A stretch of 64,000 bases of DNA from positions 1-64,000 of the forward strand of contig NZ_JADLQQ010000005.1 of the NCBI RefSeq assembly GCF_015477765.1. Reading direction: 5' to 3'. Made by a program: the position numbers and the translations under genes. The notes below the pieces were generated by a model. The model searched no databases, was not told the DNA's origin, and was given only the letters and a program-made list of their open reading frames with translations. This DNA comes from Nocardia transvalensis (GTDB lineage: Bacteria; Actinomycetota; Actinomycetes; Mycobacteriales; Mycobacteriaceae). This document shows, in pieces, positions 26,080-34,301 of the stretch (positions are counted from its first letter, which is position 1; each line of letters starts with the position of its first letter).

Positions 26080-26952
26080 ATGACCGTGCTCGAACCCAAG
26101 GCCGACGACGTCCTGCACACCCCGTATCAACGGGCGGTCGCCGAATATTGGAACAACAATCCCAACGACGACCGCGTCAACACCGAACTCGGCGAGGTCG
26201 ATGGGCTCTACCACCATCACTACGGCATCGGCCAGCCGGACTGGACCGTCCTGCAGGGTCCGGAAGCCACCCGGCAGGACCGCATCGTGCGGGAGCTGCA
26301 CCGGCTCGAGACCGCCCAGGCCGACCTGCTGCTGGACCACCTCGGCGAGGTCGGCCCCGATGACCGACTGCTGGATGCCGGCTCCGGACGCGGCGGCACC
26401 AGCCTCATGGCCCATCAGCGCTTCGGCTGCCAGGTGGACGGCGTCACGATCTCCGAATACCAGGTGGGCTTCGCCAACGACCGGGCCCGCGAGCGCGACG
26501 TGGCCGATCGGGTGCGGTTCCATTTCCGCAATATGCTCGACACCGGATTCGACACCGGCTGCATGCGCGGGGTCTGGACCGACGAAACCACCATGTACGT
26601 GGACCTGTTCGAGCTGTTCGCCGAATTCGCGCGACTGCTGCGGCCGGGCGGGCGCTACGTATGCATCACCGGCTGCTCCAACGATGTGACCGGCGGCCGA
26701 TCCGCGGCGGTGAGCTGGATCGACGCCCACTACGGCTGCATGATCCATCCCCGCGGCGAATATTTCCGGGCGCTGGCGGCGCACAATCTGGTGCCGGTCA
26801 CCGTCACCGATCTGACCGCCGCGACCATTCCCTATTGGGAGTTGCGGGCGCAGTCGCACCTGGCCACCGGGGTGGAGGAGCCGTTTCTGACCGCCTATCG
26901 GGAGGGAAGTTTCCAGTACCTGTTGATCGCCGCCGATAAGGTGGGGCGGTGA
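26080..26952 (+). CDS. Geranyl diphosphate 2-C-methyltransferase
   Basis: 290 residues with SAM motif DAGSGRGG (99-106), the N-terminal YHHHYGIG (44-51) and the conserved TEYWNNNPND-type start, all typical of the enzyme that methylates C2 of GPP to give 2-methyl-GPP, the substrate of 2-MIB synthase. A good ribosome site (GGGGG) lies seven bases before ATG. Its stop overlaps the GTG of the isomerase gene (GTGA). Working with the cyclase upstream, it completes the two-step 2-MIB pathway. Confidence 0.95.
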   Translation: MTVLEPKADDVLHTPYQRAVAEYWNNNPNDDRVNTELGEVDGLYHHHYGIGQPDWTVLQGPEATRQDRIVRELHRLETAQADLLLDHLGEVGPDDRLLDAGSGRGGTSLMAHQRFGCQVDGVTISEYQVGFANDRARERDVADRVRFHFRNMLDTGFDTGCMRGVWTDETTMYVDLFELFAEFARLLRPGGRYVCITGCSNDVTGGRSAAVSWIDAHYGCMIHPRGEYFRALAAHNLVPVTVTDLTAATIPYWELRAQSHLATGVEEPFLTAYREGSFQYLLIAADKVGR

Positions 26953-27494
26953 GCGAGGATACGACGTCCGATCGGGAGTCCCTGCCCGTCGAACTGGTCG
27001 ACGAGCAGGGCCGCACCGCCGGCACCTGCCCGGTCGCCGAGGCCCACACCGCACCCGGCCTGCTGCACCGGGCGTTCTCGGTGCTGCTGTTCGACGCGAC
27101 CGGGCGCGTGCTGCTGCAGCAGCGGGCCGCGGTAAAGACCCGGTTCCCGCTGCAGTGGGCCAACACCTGCTGCGGACATCCGGCGCCGGGCGAGCCGGTC
27201 ACCGACGCGGCGGCGACGCGGTTGGCCGAGGAACTGGGGATCCGGGCCGACCTGCGCGAGGTCGGCACCTTCCGGTATCACGCCGCGGACCCGCGGACGG
27301 GACGGGTCGAATCCGAATGGGACCACGTGCTCATCGGCCGCTTCGACGGCGCACCCCCGCACCCCGACCCCGCCGAGGTCGCCGACTATGCATGGGTGAG
27401 ACCGGAGGAGCTGAACGCTTCCATCGCCGCTGAGCCCGACCGCTACACACCGTGGCTGCCGGGTGTGCTCACGGTCGCCGGTCACGCCGAGTAG
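26949..27494 (+). CDS. idi: Isopentenyl-diphosphate delta-isomerase, type I (Nudix fold)
   Basis: 181 residues: metal-binding histidines in AEAHTAPGLLHRAF (31-43), the catalytic Cys in NTCCGHP (72-78, C75), an EELGIR Nudix helix (94-99) and ESEWDHV near 121-127. It interconverts IPP and DMAPP, so the operon can balance the two C5 units needed for GPP. GTG start overlaps the methyltransferase stop, ensuring coupled translation. Only some 2-MIB/encapsulin operons include this gene. Confidence 0.95.
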   Translation: MSEDTTSDRESLPVELVDEQGRTAGTCPVAEAHTAPGLLHRAFSVLLFDATGRVLLQQRAAVKTRFPLQWANTCCGHPAPGEPVTDAAATRLAEELGIRADLREVGTFRYHAADPRTGRVESEWDHVLIGRFDGAPPHPDPAEVADYAWVRPEELNASIAAEPDRYTPWLPGVLTVAGHAE

Positions 27495-27503
27495 CCGCGC
27501 CGC

Positions 27504-28022
27504 TCACTCGAAGGTCGCGCCGAGCACCCGGCCGGTGCCGGTGCGCACCCCCGGACCCATGCATCCGGCCACGTTGTCAGCGGTCAGCACGTCGTATTCG
27601 GCGACGATGCGGACGCGGTTGCCGTGGCCCAACCCCTCCGACACCTCCAGCACGCCGATGGTCGGTTGCGCCACGGCCACCGGCCACGGGCCCGACAGGA
27701 CGCTCGTCCGGCCGTCCGACCAGGTGACCGTGACGGTGATCGGCCCGTCGGCCGGGCGCATGCAGTCCGAGCGGGCCGTGTGCACACCGGTGAAGGTGCC
27801 CCCGGTGATTCCCGGCTCGGTTCCGACGCACTCGTGCAGGACCCCTGTCGAGGTGAATGTCAGCCACTGCGGCGACATCGTGATCGCCCCCTCGGCGGCC
27901 GTCCAGCGAAACTCTCCCCCACCGCAGGCACCCACCTGCGCGCCCGCGGCAAAGCCGGTGGGAGCCACCGCCGTTCCCGCAGCGACCACAGCCGCCGTCA
28001 GCATGGCCACCTTCATTCGCAT
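27504..28022 (-). CDS. Secreted hypothetical protein
   Basis: 172 residues from the ATG at 28020-28022 (GAGAGG upstream; a GTG two codons earlier is also possible). A signal peptide covers about residues 1-26 (MRMKVAMLTAAVVAAGTAVA, then GFAAGA). The mature part is Gly/Thr/Val-rich, probably beta-structured, with four cysteines that could form two disulfides. I do not recognise the family; similar small secreted proteins are common in Nocardia. It is convergent with idi. Confidence 0.75.
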   Translation of the reverse strand: MRMKVAMLTAAVVAAGTAVAPTGFAAGAQVGACGGGEFRWTAAEGAITMSPQWLTFTSTGVLHECVGTEPGITGGTFTGVHTARSDCMRPADGPITVTVTWSDGRTSVLSGPWPVAVAQPTIGVLEVSEGLGHGNRVRIVAEYDVLTADNVAGCMGPGVRTGTGRVLGATFE

Positions 28023-28168
28023 CGCCACAGCACCTCTCCCAGAGCAGTAACCGACCCGGAATGCACTCTTCGATCGGGTCGATCCTGCCGCCTCGGCCGT
28101 CTCGGCCGACCGAGCAACGCCTCCGGCGTGTCCGTCGACGCCACCGTCCCGCGTGAACTCGCGGCCGG

Positions 28169-29659
28169 CTACAGGGTGACGACCGGTTCGGTCAGATCGA
28201 TCTGCGCTGCGGGGCGGGGGACGAACTCCTCGGCGTGTGCCGTGGTGGTGATGATCAGTGCCCTTTTGTTGTCGGCGGTGTAAGGATCCCAATGGTTTTC
28301 GTAGCTGCTGCTCGGGACACCGTGGCGAGCCAGGGTGACCAGCGGCTCTTGGTGGGCCGCGGCCGAGGCGATGTCGTCGGGGTGATCCGAAGTCTCCTCG
28401 CTCAGGAACAGGCTCGGCATATCGCTGCCGTGCATGGCGCCGAACGAGGGATCGACGGCGGTGGAGGGCACGTAGTCGTACACCTGCATCCATGCCTTAC
28501 CACCGGCCCGGTGTTGGGCGTCGATCAGTTTGAACGCCGGGCCGTAGTAGGCGAGGTCACCTACCAGCCTGGCGTCGGCCCGCGCGACGTCGGGAATGGC
28601 CTTACGGTATTCGGTCCGCAACCCCAGCACCTCTGGATCCATGTCGCCGACGTAGTCGATCACCGAGAGTTCCTTCTCCTGCAGCGTGAAGGTGAAGAAA
28701 TCACCTTCCTCGGCGGTCACGGAAACGAGCAGCGGGATATCGCGGCAGGCGCCCGCCCCGATCGCGTCCAGTCCTCTCCGGGGAATGATGTCACCGTCGA
28801 TCAGGTCGAAATACGGGTTGCGGCCGTAGCGCCGCAGGAGGGTGTTCTGCGCGTAACGCAGTGCCGAGTTCGGTGCCGTGCGCAAGTCTCCGATGTGCGC
28901 GAGGGTCTCGGTGAATTGACGGGTCCGGTGGGCCACGATGTCGTGGCTCGTCGCCAGATCGGCCCGGCCGCTGTACAGAGCCGCTTTATGGAACAACCCG
29001 CGCGCCGCAGGCACGGTGAGCAGGGTCCCCACGTTGAAGCCGCCGCCGGAGAGGCCGAATATCGTGACGTTGTCGGGATCGCCGCCGAAGTTGACGATAT
29101 TGCGCTGCACCCAGCCCAGCGCCGCGAGATGGTCGAGCACGCCCAGATTCTTGGTATCGGAGAAATCACTGTCGATGGTGGCCAGATGCAGAAATCCCCA
29201 GGGCCCCAGGCGATGATTGATCGTGACGAGGACCAGCCCGTGCTTGCGCGCAAACGTCCGCGGCTCGTACGCGCCCACACCGGCACCGAAGGTATTACCG
29301 CCCGGATGGAACCAGACCAGGACCGGGCGACGGTGATCGTCGGCGGCCGGTGACCACACATTGAGGTACAGGCAGTCCTCGGATTCGGTGGCATCCGGCC
29401 GAATGATGCCGGGTATCACGACGTCCGGGGCGACCGGGAGTTGCCGGGCGATGTTGCCGAACATGGTGGCCGGGCGCACACCGGGCCAGGGTGGCATCGG
29501 CTGCGGAGGGCGAAAGCGCAACTCACCTACCGGGGGTCGTGCGTAGGGAATACCCAACCACGCGGGTACGCCGTGGTCGAGGGTGCCCTCGACCGCACCG
29601 GCATCGGTGTCCACGACGAGGTGGTGGTCCGTTTGGGGTGTGACGACCCGCTGTGGCAT
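28169..29659 (-). CDS. Type B carboxylesterase
   Basis: 496 residues with the family landmarks in order: SEDCLYLNVW (93-102), oxyanion loop HPGG (118-121), nucleophile elbow GLSGGG (S204) and a late H in SSSYENHWDP. It hydrolyses ester bonds of unknown substrates; no signal peptide, so cytoplasmic. AAGGAG lies seven bases before the ATG. It starts 33 bases after the acyl-adenylating enzyme on the same strand, so the pair may form a small catabolic operon for an ester and its acid product. Confidence 0.92.
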   Translation of the reverse strand: MPQRVVTPQTDHHLVVDTDAGAVEGTLDHGVPAWLGIPYARPPVGELRFRPPQPMPPWPGVRPATMFGNIARQLPVAPDVVIPGIIRPDATESEDCLYLNVWSPAADDHRRPVLVWFHPGGNTFGAGVGAYEPRTFARKHGLVLVTINHRLGPWGFLHLATIDSDFSDTKNLGVLDHLAALGWVQRNIVNFGGDPDNVTIFGLSGGGFNVGTLLTVPAARGLFHKAALYSGRADLATSHDIVAHRTRQFTETLAHIGDLRTAPNSALRYAQNTLLRRYGRNPYFDLIDGDIIPRRGLDAIGAGACRDIPLLVSVTAEEGDFFTFTLQEKELSVIDYVGDMDPEVLGLRTEYRKAIPDVARADARLVGDLAYYGPAFKLIDAQHRAGGKAWMQVYDYVPSTAVDPSFGAMHGSDMPSLFLSEETSDHPDDIASAAAHQEPLVTLARHGVPSSSYENHWDPYTADNKRALIITTTAHAEEFVPRPAAQIDLTEPVVTL

Positions 29660-29692
29660 ATGACTATCTCCTTTTCGTCGGTGGATTGTCTG

Positions 29693-30793
29693 TCAATAGA
29701 TTCCTTCGATAACCCGTTCGCCGCCGAAGGCGTCGACCGGTTGGACAGCAGCAACCGAATCGCCGACATTCCCGGGCGCGGGAACCCGTAGCGCAGTGTC
29801 GCGTTCGAGATTGTTGGGCAGAAACATCCCCTTGCTGAGATGGTTCATCACCACCTGACCGCGCCGCCCGTACTGCACCGGTTCGCCTGTTGCGGGATCG
29901 ATGACGCGGAAGGTGACGATCGGCGCATCGGGATCGAAGATCATGTCGTCGTCCGGGCCGAGACCGGGGCGTTGCAGGGCATGGCCCAGGATCATGGTGC
30001 TGCCGTAACTCCCGCACCACAATTCGACCTCCGGGAAGTGAATGTGGGTGTATTCGAAGCGATCGTCCGTGGTCATGTGCGCTCCGCCCCAATTTATCAG
30101 AGTGATTTTGGCATTCACCAGATCGACCGCCTCTCGGCGGCGGGTCAGCTGTCGCAGCATCGGCGGGGTGATGCACAGCACACCCACGTCCTGTGTGCGC
30201 AGGACGTACAGAGCCTGGTCCAGAATGTGGTCGGTGTAGGCCTGAACGCCCTCTTTGTCGCCACGGGCCGTCAGCAGTTTGACCCATCGGGGGTCGATGT
30301 CCACCGCGTATTTGATCGTGTTGGTCTTCCTGGCCACGTGATCCCAGATCGCCCCGACAAAATGCGGACCGCTGGGGAACAGGGACAAGAGATTCTTCTC
30401 TATCGGCGATCCTTGCTCCGCGTACCACCGCAAGCTGCGCTCTACGACATGATCCATCCATTCATCCGTGAAAATCACTCGTTTGGGAGCCCCTGTGGTG
30501 CCCCCGCTTTCGAATATCCGAGGCTTGGCACAGTCGGGTCCGTAGCCTTGCGGGATCAGATCCTCCACCGGGACGTCCCGCATTTCGTCGACCACATTGG
30601 GAAACAGGGCCAGGTCGTCGAAGGACTCGACGTCGACGCGCGGATCGAAGTCCAGTTCCGCGGCGCGCTCGAGCCAGAACCGGGAACCCGTCTCCGGGCC
30701 GAAGTGCCATTGCATCACGACCCGCAGATACTCGTTCGGATCTACGCCTTGTGTTATAGGCAGATCCAGCAGGGAAAAGTCGGTCACTGCCAT
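29693..30793 (-). CDS. Short acyl-adenylating enzyme (AMP-dependent synthetase/PaaK-like)
   Basis: 366 residues from the ATG at 30791-30793 behind GAGGAG. The ATP P-loop ESGGTTGAPKR (95-105) and adenylate motif YGST (263-266) are intact, and a GD hinge lies at 344-345. The protein ends ~20 residues after the hinge, so the mobile C-terminal domain that CoA ligases use for thioesterification is missing. It may make an acyl-adenylate for another protein, or belong to a compact branch of the aryl/phenylacetate-CoA ligase family. Transcribed with the carboxylesterase. Confidence 0.8.
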   Translation of the reverse strand: MAVTDFSLLDLPITQGVDPNEYLRVVMQWHFGPETGSRFWLERAAELDFDPRVDVESFDDLALFPNVVDEMRDVPVEDLIPQGYGPDCAKPRIFESGGTTGAPKRVIFTDEWMDHVVERSLRWYAEQGSPIEKNLLSLFPSGPHFVGAIWDHVARKTNTIKYAVDIDPRWVKLLTARGDKEGVQAYTDHILDQALYVLRTQDVGVLCITPPMLRQLTRRREAVDLVNAKITLINWGGAHMTTDDRFEYTHIHFPEVELWCGSYGSTMILGHALQRPGLGPDDDMIFDPDAPIVTFRVIDPATGEPVQYGRRGQVVMNHLSKGMFLPNNLERDTALRVPAPGNVGDSVAAVQPVDAFGGERVIEGIY

Positions 30794-30826
30794 GCATCTC
30801 CTCTGTGCGGGTTGACAACGAGATCC

Positions 30827-30844
30827 ATTCGACGACCGTCGAAT
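30827..30844. promoter_or_regulatory. 18-base perfect palindrome upstream of the acyl-adenylating gene
   Basis: ATTCGAC-GACC-GTCGAAT is a perfect 7-4-7 inverted repeat, 34 bases upstream of the acyl-adenylating gene start. Size and symmetry fit a TetR- or GntR-type operator. No regulator gene adjoins, so the binding protein is unknown. Confidence 0.5.
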
Positions 30845-31040
30845 CGAGTCACTCCACGCGCGGTGATGTCGACGCGATGGTTCCTTCACACGGTAAGGGA
30901 ACGCTGTTCGCATCACGAGGCGTACAAACGACACACTGTGTTGAGATTGCGACACTCACGCAGGGCGGTGCGTTGCTGCTCAAACTGCTCAGTTGCAGAG
31001 CGGATACGGCGGGCACAGTGCGCAGGAGGCTCGCTGGAGG

Positions 31041-31056
31041 CTGTTCTATCGAACAG
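31041..31056. promoter_or_regulatory. 16-base palindrome upstream of ilvA
   Basis: CTGTTC-TATC-GAACAG is a perfect 6-4-6 repeat, 30 bases before the ilvA ATG. A second short hairpin, CTGCC-TTCT-GGCAG (31062-31075), abuts the alternative ATG at 31077. They could be an operator and a translational hairpin; neither resembles a known amino-acid control site. Confidence 0.35.
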
Positions 31057-31085
31057 GACCACTGCCTTCTGGCAGCATGGCCGCC

Positions 31086-32306
31086 ATGGAGTTGATCGGG
31101 TTGGATCGGATCGAGGCGGCGGCGAAATCGCTGGAGCCGGTCATTCGGCGGACACCGGTCGTGGCGTCGCGGGTGCTGTCGGAACGGACCGGGTTCGAGG
31201 TGCGGCTCAAATGTGAGAATCTGCAGCGGACGGGTTCGTTCAAGCCGCGCGGGGCCTACAACCGGATCGCGAATCTGCCCGAGGCCGATCGGCGGCGCGG
31301 CGTGGTGGCGGCCAGCGCCGGTAACCACGCCCAGGGAGTGGCCTGGGCGGCGACGACGCTGGGCATCGAATCGACGGTCTTCATGCCCGTGGGCGCCTCG
31401 CTGCCGAAGCTGGTGGCCACCAAGGCCTACGGTGCCACCGTGCACCAGGTCGGCGAGACGATCGACCAATCGCTGTCGGCCGCACTGGATTTCGGCGCGC
31501 AGACCGGCGCGACGCTGATCCACCCGTTCGACCACCCCGACATCGTCGCCGGGCAGGCGACGGTGGCGCTGGAACTGCTCGAGCAACTCCCCGACGTGGG
31601 CACGGTCCTCGTTCCCACCGGTGGTGGCGGCCTGCTCGCCGGTATGGCGATCGCCCTGCATCATCTGGCCCCGCAGGTGCGGGTGGTCGGCGTGCAGGCG
31701 GCCCGGGCGGCGGCGTGGCCCGAATCGCTGTCGGCGGGTAAACCCGTTGCGCTGGAACGCATGTCGACCATGGCCGACGGCATCGCGGTCGGCCTGCCCG
31801 GCGAGGTGCCGTTCGCGCACGTCGAGAAGTACGCGTCGAGGATCGTCACCGTCGACGAGGACGCGCTGTCCAGCGCACTGCTGCTGTGCATGGAGCGCGC
31901 GAAGCTGATCGTCGAACCGGCCGGTGCGGCGGCGGTCGCGGCGTTGATGGCCTGCTCCACCGACGAACTGGACCTGCAGGGCCCGGTATGCGCGATCTTG
32001 TCCGGCGGCAACGTCGACCCGCTGCTGCTGACCCGGTTGATCGGCCACGGCCTCAGCGCCGCAGGACGCTATCTCGCCGTGCGCGTGACGATTTCGGACC
32101 GCCCGGGCAGCCTGGGCCGCCTGCTGGCGACGGTCGGCGACACCGCCGCCAGCGTCCTCGACGTCGTGCACTCCCGCACCGGCGCCTGGCTGGCCATCGA
32201 CGAGGTCGAGGTCCTGCTCACCCTGGAAACCCGCGGCCCCGCCCACCGCGACGACGTCCTGGAAGCCTTGGAGAACGCGGGTTACGCAGTCCGCGTGCAG
32301 GATTAG
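31086..32306 (+). CDS. ilvA: Threonine ammonia-lyase (threonine dehydratase) with ACT domain
   Basis: Deaminates L-threonine to 2-oxobutyrate, the entry to isoleucine. 406 residues from the ATG at 31086 (another ATG lies nine bases earlier): PLP lysine in SFKPRGA (51-57, K53), SAGNHAQG and TGGGGLLAG phosphate-binding loops, and a C-terminal ACT domain (about 325-406, VTISDRPGSLGRLL). The single ACT and the N-terminus resemble TdcB-type/catabolic-like enzymes more than the long biosynthetic IlvA of M. tuberculosis; allosteric control by an amino acid is likely. Confidence 0.92.
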   Translation: MELIGLDRIEAAAKSLEPVIRRTPVVASRVLSERTGFEVRLKCENLQRTGSFKPRGAYNRIANLPEADRRRGVVAASAGNHAQGVAWAATTLGIESTVFMPVGASLPKLVATKAYGATVHQVGETIDQSLSAALDFGAQTGATLIHPFDHPDIVAGQATVALELLEQLPDVGTVLVPTGGGGLLAGMAIALHHLAPQVRVVGVQAARAAAWPESLSAGKPVALERMSTMADGIAVGLPGEVPFAHVEKYASRIVTVDEDALSSALLLCMERAKLIVEPAGAAAVAALMACSTDELDLQGPVCAILSGGNVDPLLLTRLIGHGLSAAGRYLAVRVTISDRPGSLGRLLATVGDTAASVLDVVHSRTGAWLAIDEVEVLLTLETRGPAHRDDVLEALENAGYAVRVQD

Positions 32307-32313
32307 CCCTGCG

Positions 32314-32985
32314 CTAGCTCCCGGACGAGCCTTCCAATATGGCCTCCAAATCAGGGTCGGGCTCGATGTCTTGGCGCTTCTGCTCCTTGATCAGCAGGGC
32401 TATCTCCCCGCGCATCTTTTTGTCGTAGAGGTCCAGGATGGCCTTCTCCTCGGTCATCCCTGGTTTCATCCGCACCCCGTACCGTTCGGTGAAAGTCTTC
32501 AGCGCCGCCTCCCAGTCCTCCTTGAAATCCGCGGCTTCGCACGTCAGATGCCGCAGTTGGCGCAGCCTGTCCTCGTACTTGCCGCTGGCGGGCGCCCTGC
32601 CGGATTCATTCGTCAGGAGTTCGGTCATCGCCAATCGCCAGGGGTCGTCGACAAACACCAGAGGCGAGAGGGAGAACCATTTTTCGTACCACTCCCTGAT
32701 GCCGGCGTCGCTGAATTGTTGTTCGGCAGCGGCCGGATCCCCATTCGGGCTGAGCGCCGCCTTGCCATCTATATTGCAGAAGACCTCGGCGATCTTCAGC
32801 CAGGTCTCGAGGTTGTCATCGGCATGCTGCTTCTCCAGCGCCTGGGCCTGGTCTATATCCTCCGTGTCCTGCTTCTTCGGCGGCTCCGGCAAGTCCGCGT
32901 GCGCGGTGCCGGTCAACAACGCGAGCACCGTGCCGACGCCCGCCAGGGCTGCCGCTGCTTTGCGCTTGCACTTACTGTGTGGCAT
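32314..32985 (-). CDS. Secreted hypothetical protein with one Cys pair
   Basis: 223 residues from the ATG at 32983-32985, which follows GAGGAGAG. A signal peptide with cleavage near AHA/D (30) is clear. The mature chain is helical and charged with cysteines at 70 and 149. I do not recognise the family. The segment GKYEDRLRQLRHLTCE...YG resembles the Cys region of the secreted protein at 19234. It is convergent with ilvA and looks AT-richer than surrounding genes. Confidence 0.8.
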   Translation of the reverse strand: MPHSKCKRKAAAALAGVGTVLALLTGTAHADLPEPPKKQDTEDIDQAQALEKQHADDNLETWLKIAEVFCNIDGKAALSPNGDPAAAEQQFSDAGIREWYEKWFSLSPLVFVDDPWRLAMTELLTNESGRAPASGKYEDRLRQLRHLTCEAADFKEDWEAALKTFTERYGVRMKPGMTEEKAILDLYDKKMRGEIALLIKEQKRQDIEPDPDLEAILEGSSGS

Positions 32986-33298
32986 CAGCTTTCTCTCCTC
33001 AGGTAGGTCGGAGGAGTGTCGAGCCGCCTCGAGGCCGCCCTGCTCTTCGGCCGATCGCAAGCCCCTCCGTGTCGACTGACGTAGATCCGGCGCGTGCCCA
33101 CGGACACGCACATACTTCACTTCGTCGCCGACGACGCCGCGGATGGGTGCAACCGACCCCGACCGGTCACCTGCGCCGAAGCAAGAACGGTTGGGCCCCA
33201 CCGCTGCTCGGAGCCGCTAACCTACGGTTCTGCCGCATCGTGCTCGCACTACTCGCCGAACGCACACCGACCGAGTGACGGGATTGGACGGAGCAGCG
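32986..33298. other. Intergenic region, no gene seen
   Basis: The 313 bases upstream of the secreted-protein gene and downstream of the sugar-binding-protein gene contain only short ORFs without ribosome sites or recognisable products. I see no strong hairpin or repeat. It presumably holds the promoter of the minus-strand gene at 32985. Confidence 0.5.
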
Positions 33299-34273
33299 TC
33301 AGCACCTGCTCTTGTAGAAGTACTGTGCGTTGGCGTCCATATCGGTCTGGGTGATGGCGATCATGTCGGTTTGGATGGTGCGCTGCACCGGTTTGCCCTC
33401 GAGGGCGGCCGCGGCCTGGGTTACGCCGTCGGCGCCGATTTGGGCGGGGTTCTGGGCGATGAGGGCCTGGACGGTTCCTGCCTTCAAGTCCTCGACCTGT
33501 TTGGGGCTGGCGTCGAAGCCGACCACTTTCACCTGACCGAGCTTGCCCGCATTGCGCAGGCCGGTGCCGGCGCCCTCGGCCGAACTCAAGTTGGTGGCGA
33601 AGATTCCGGCCAGATCCGGATGGGCGGCCAGGGTCGCGGTGACGATCGAGGCGGCCTGGGCGGCATCGTTGTTGTTGTACTGCACGCCCAGCGAGCTCAT
33701 GCCCGGATAATTCTTCAGCTCGTCTACGAACCCCTGCGCCCGCAGATCGGTGGTGGAGGTGCCTGCCTTGGTGTTGATCACCAGCACAGGTCCCCTCTCC
33801 CCCACCAACTTCGCCAGCGTCTGCGCCGCCAGCTGGCCGCCCTTGCGGTTGTCGGAGGAGATCGACGACAGCGCGACCGAGGTGTCGTCGAGGGCCGTGT
33901 CGACCTCGATCACCTTGACCCCGGCGTCCTTGGCCTGCTTGATCGGGCTGGCCATGGCCGTGGCATGGGTCGGGGCGATCAGGATGGCGCCCGGCTTGTT
34001 GGCGATCACGCCGGTGACGATCGGCGTTTGGAGGGAGGCGTCGAATTGGGTGGGCGCCTGGGTTTCCAGCTTGTACCCCAGTTTGTTCGCTTGGTCCTGA
34101 GCACCGCACTGCATCGAAATGTAGAACGGCTCGTTGGCCGCGCCCGGGATGAGCACGATCCGTTTGGTGTCGGCGCCGCCGGAATCGCCGACCTTTCCGC
34201 CGCACGCCGCCAGCATCGCCGCCGCGGTGATCACCGCACCGGCCAGTACGGCGGCTCTTCCACCGGTCCTCAT
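33299..34273 (-). CDS. Sugar ABC transporter substrate-binding lipoprotein (RbsB-like)
   Basis: 324 residues. Lipobox MLAAC places the lipidated Cys at 24. The remainder is a periplasmic-binding-protein type I fold of the ribose/galactose class (VLIPGAANEPFYISMQCGAQ, VGFDASPKQVEDLKAGTVQALIAQNP). It would capture a monosaccharide outside the membrane. It is the third gene of the operon, 28 bases after the permease, with GGTGAGG before the ATG. The sugar cannot be read from the sequence. Confidence 0.93.
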   Translation of the reverse strand: MRTGGRAAVLAGAVITAAAMLAACGGKVGDSGGADTKRIVLIPGAANEPFYISMQCGAQDQANKLGYKLETQAPTQFDASLQTPIVTGVIANKPGAILIAPTHATAMASPIKQAKDAGVKVIEVDTALDDTSVALSSISSDNRKGGQLAAQTLAKLVGERGPVLVINTKAGTSTTDLRAQGFVDELKNYPGMSSLGVQYNNNDAAQAASIVTATLAAHPDLAGIFATNLSSAEGAGTGLRNAGKLGQVKVVGFDASPKQVEDLKAGTVQALIAQNPAQIGADGVTQAAAALEGKPVQRTIQTDMIAITQTDMDANAQYFYKSRC

Positions 34274-34301
34274 CTGCGCCTCACCTTCGAGATCTGTTGT
34301 C

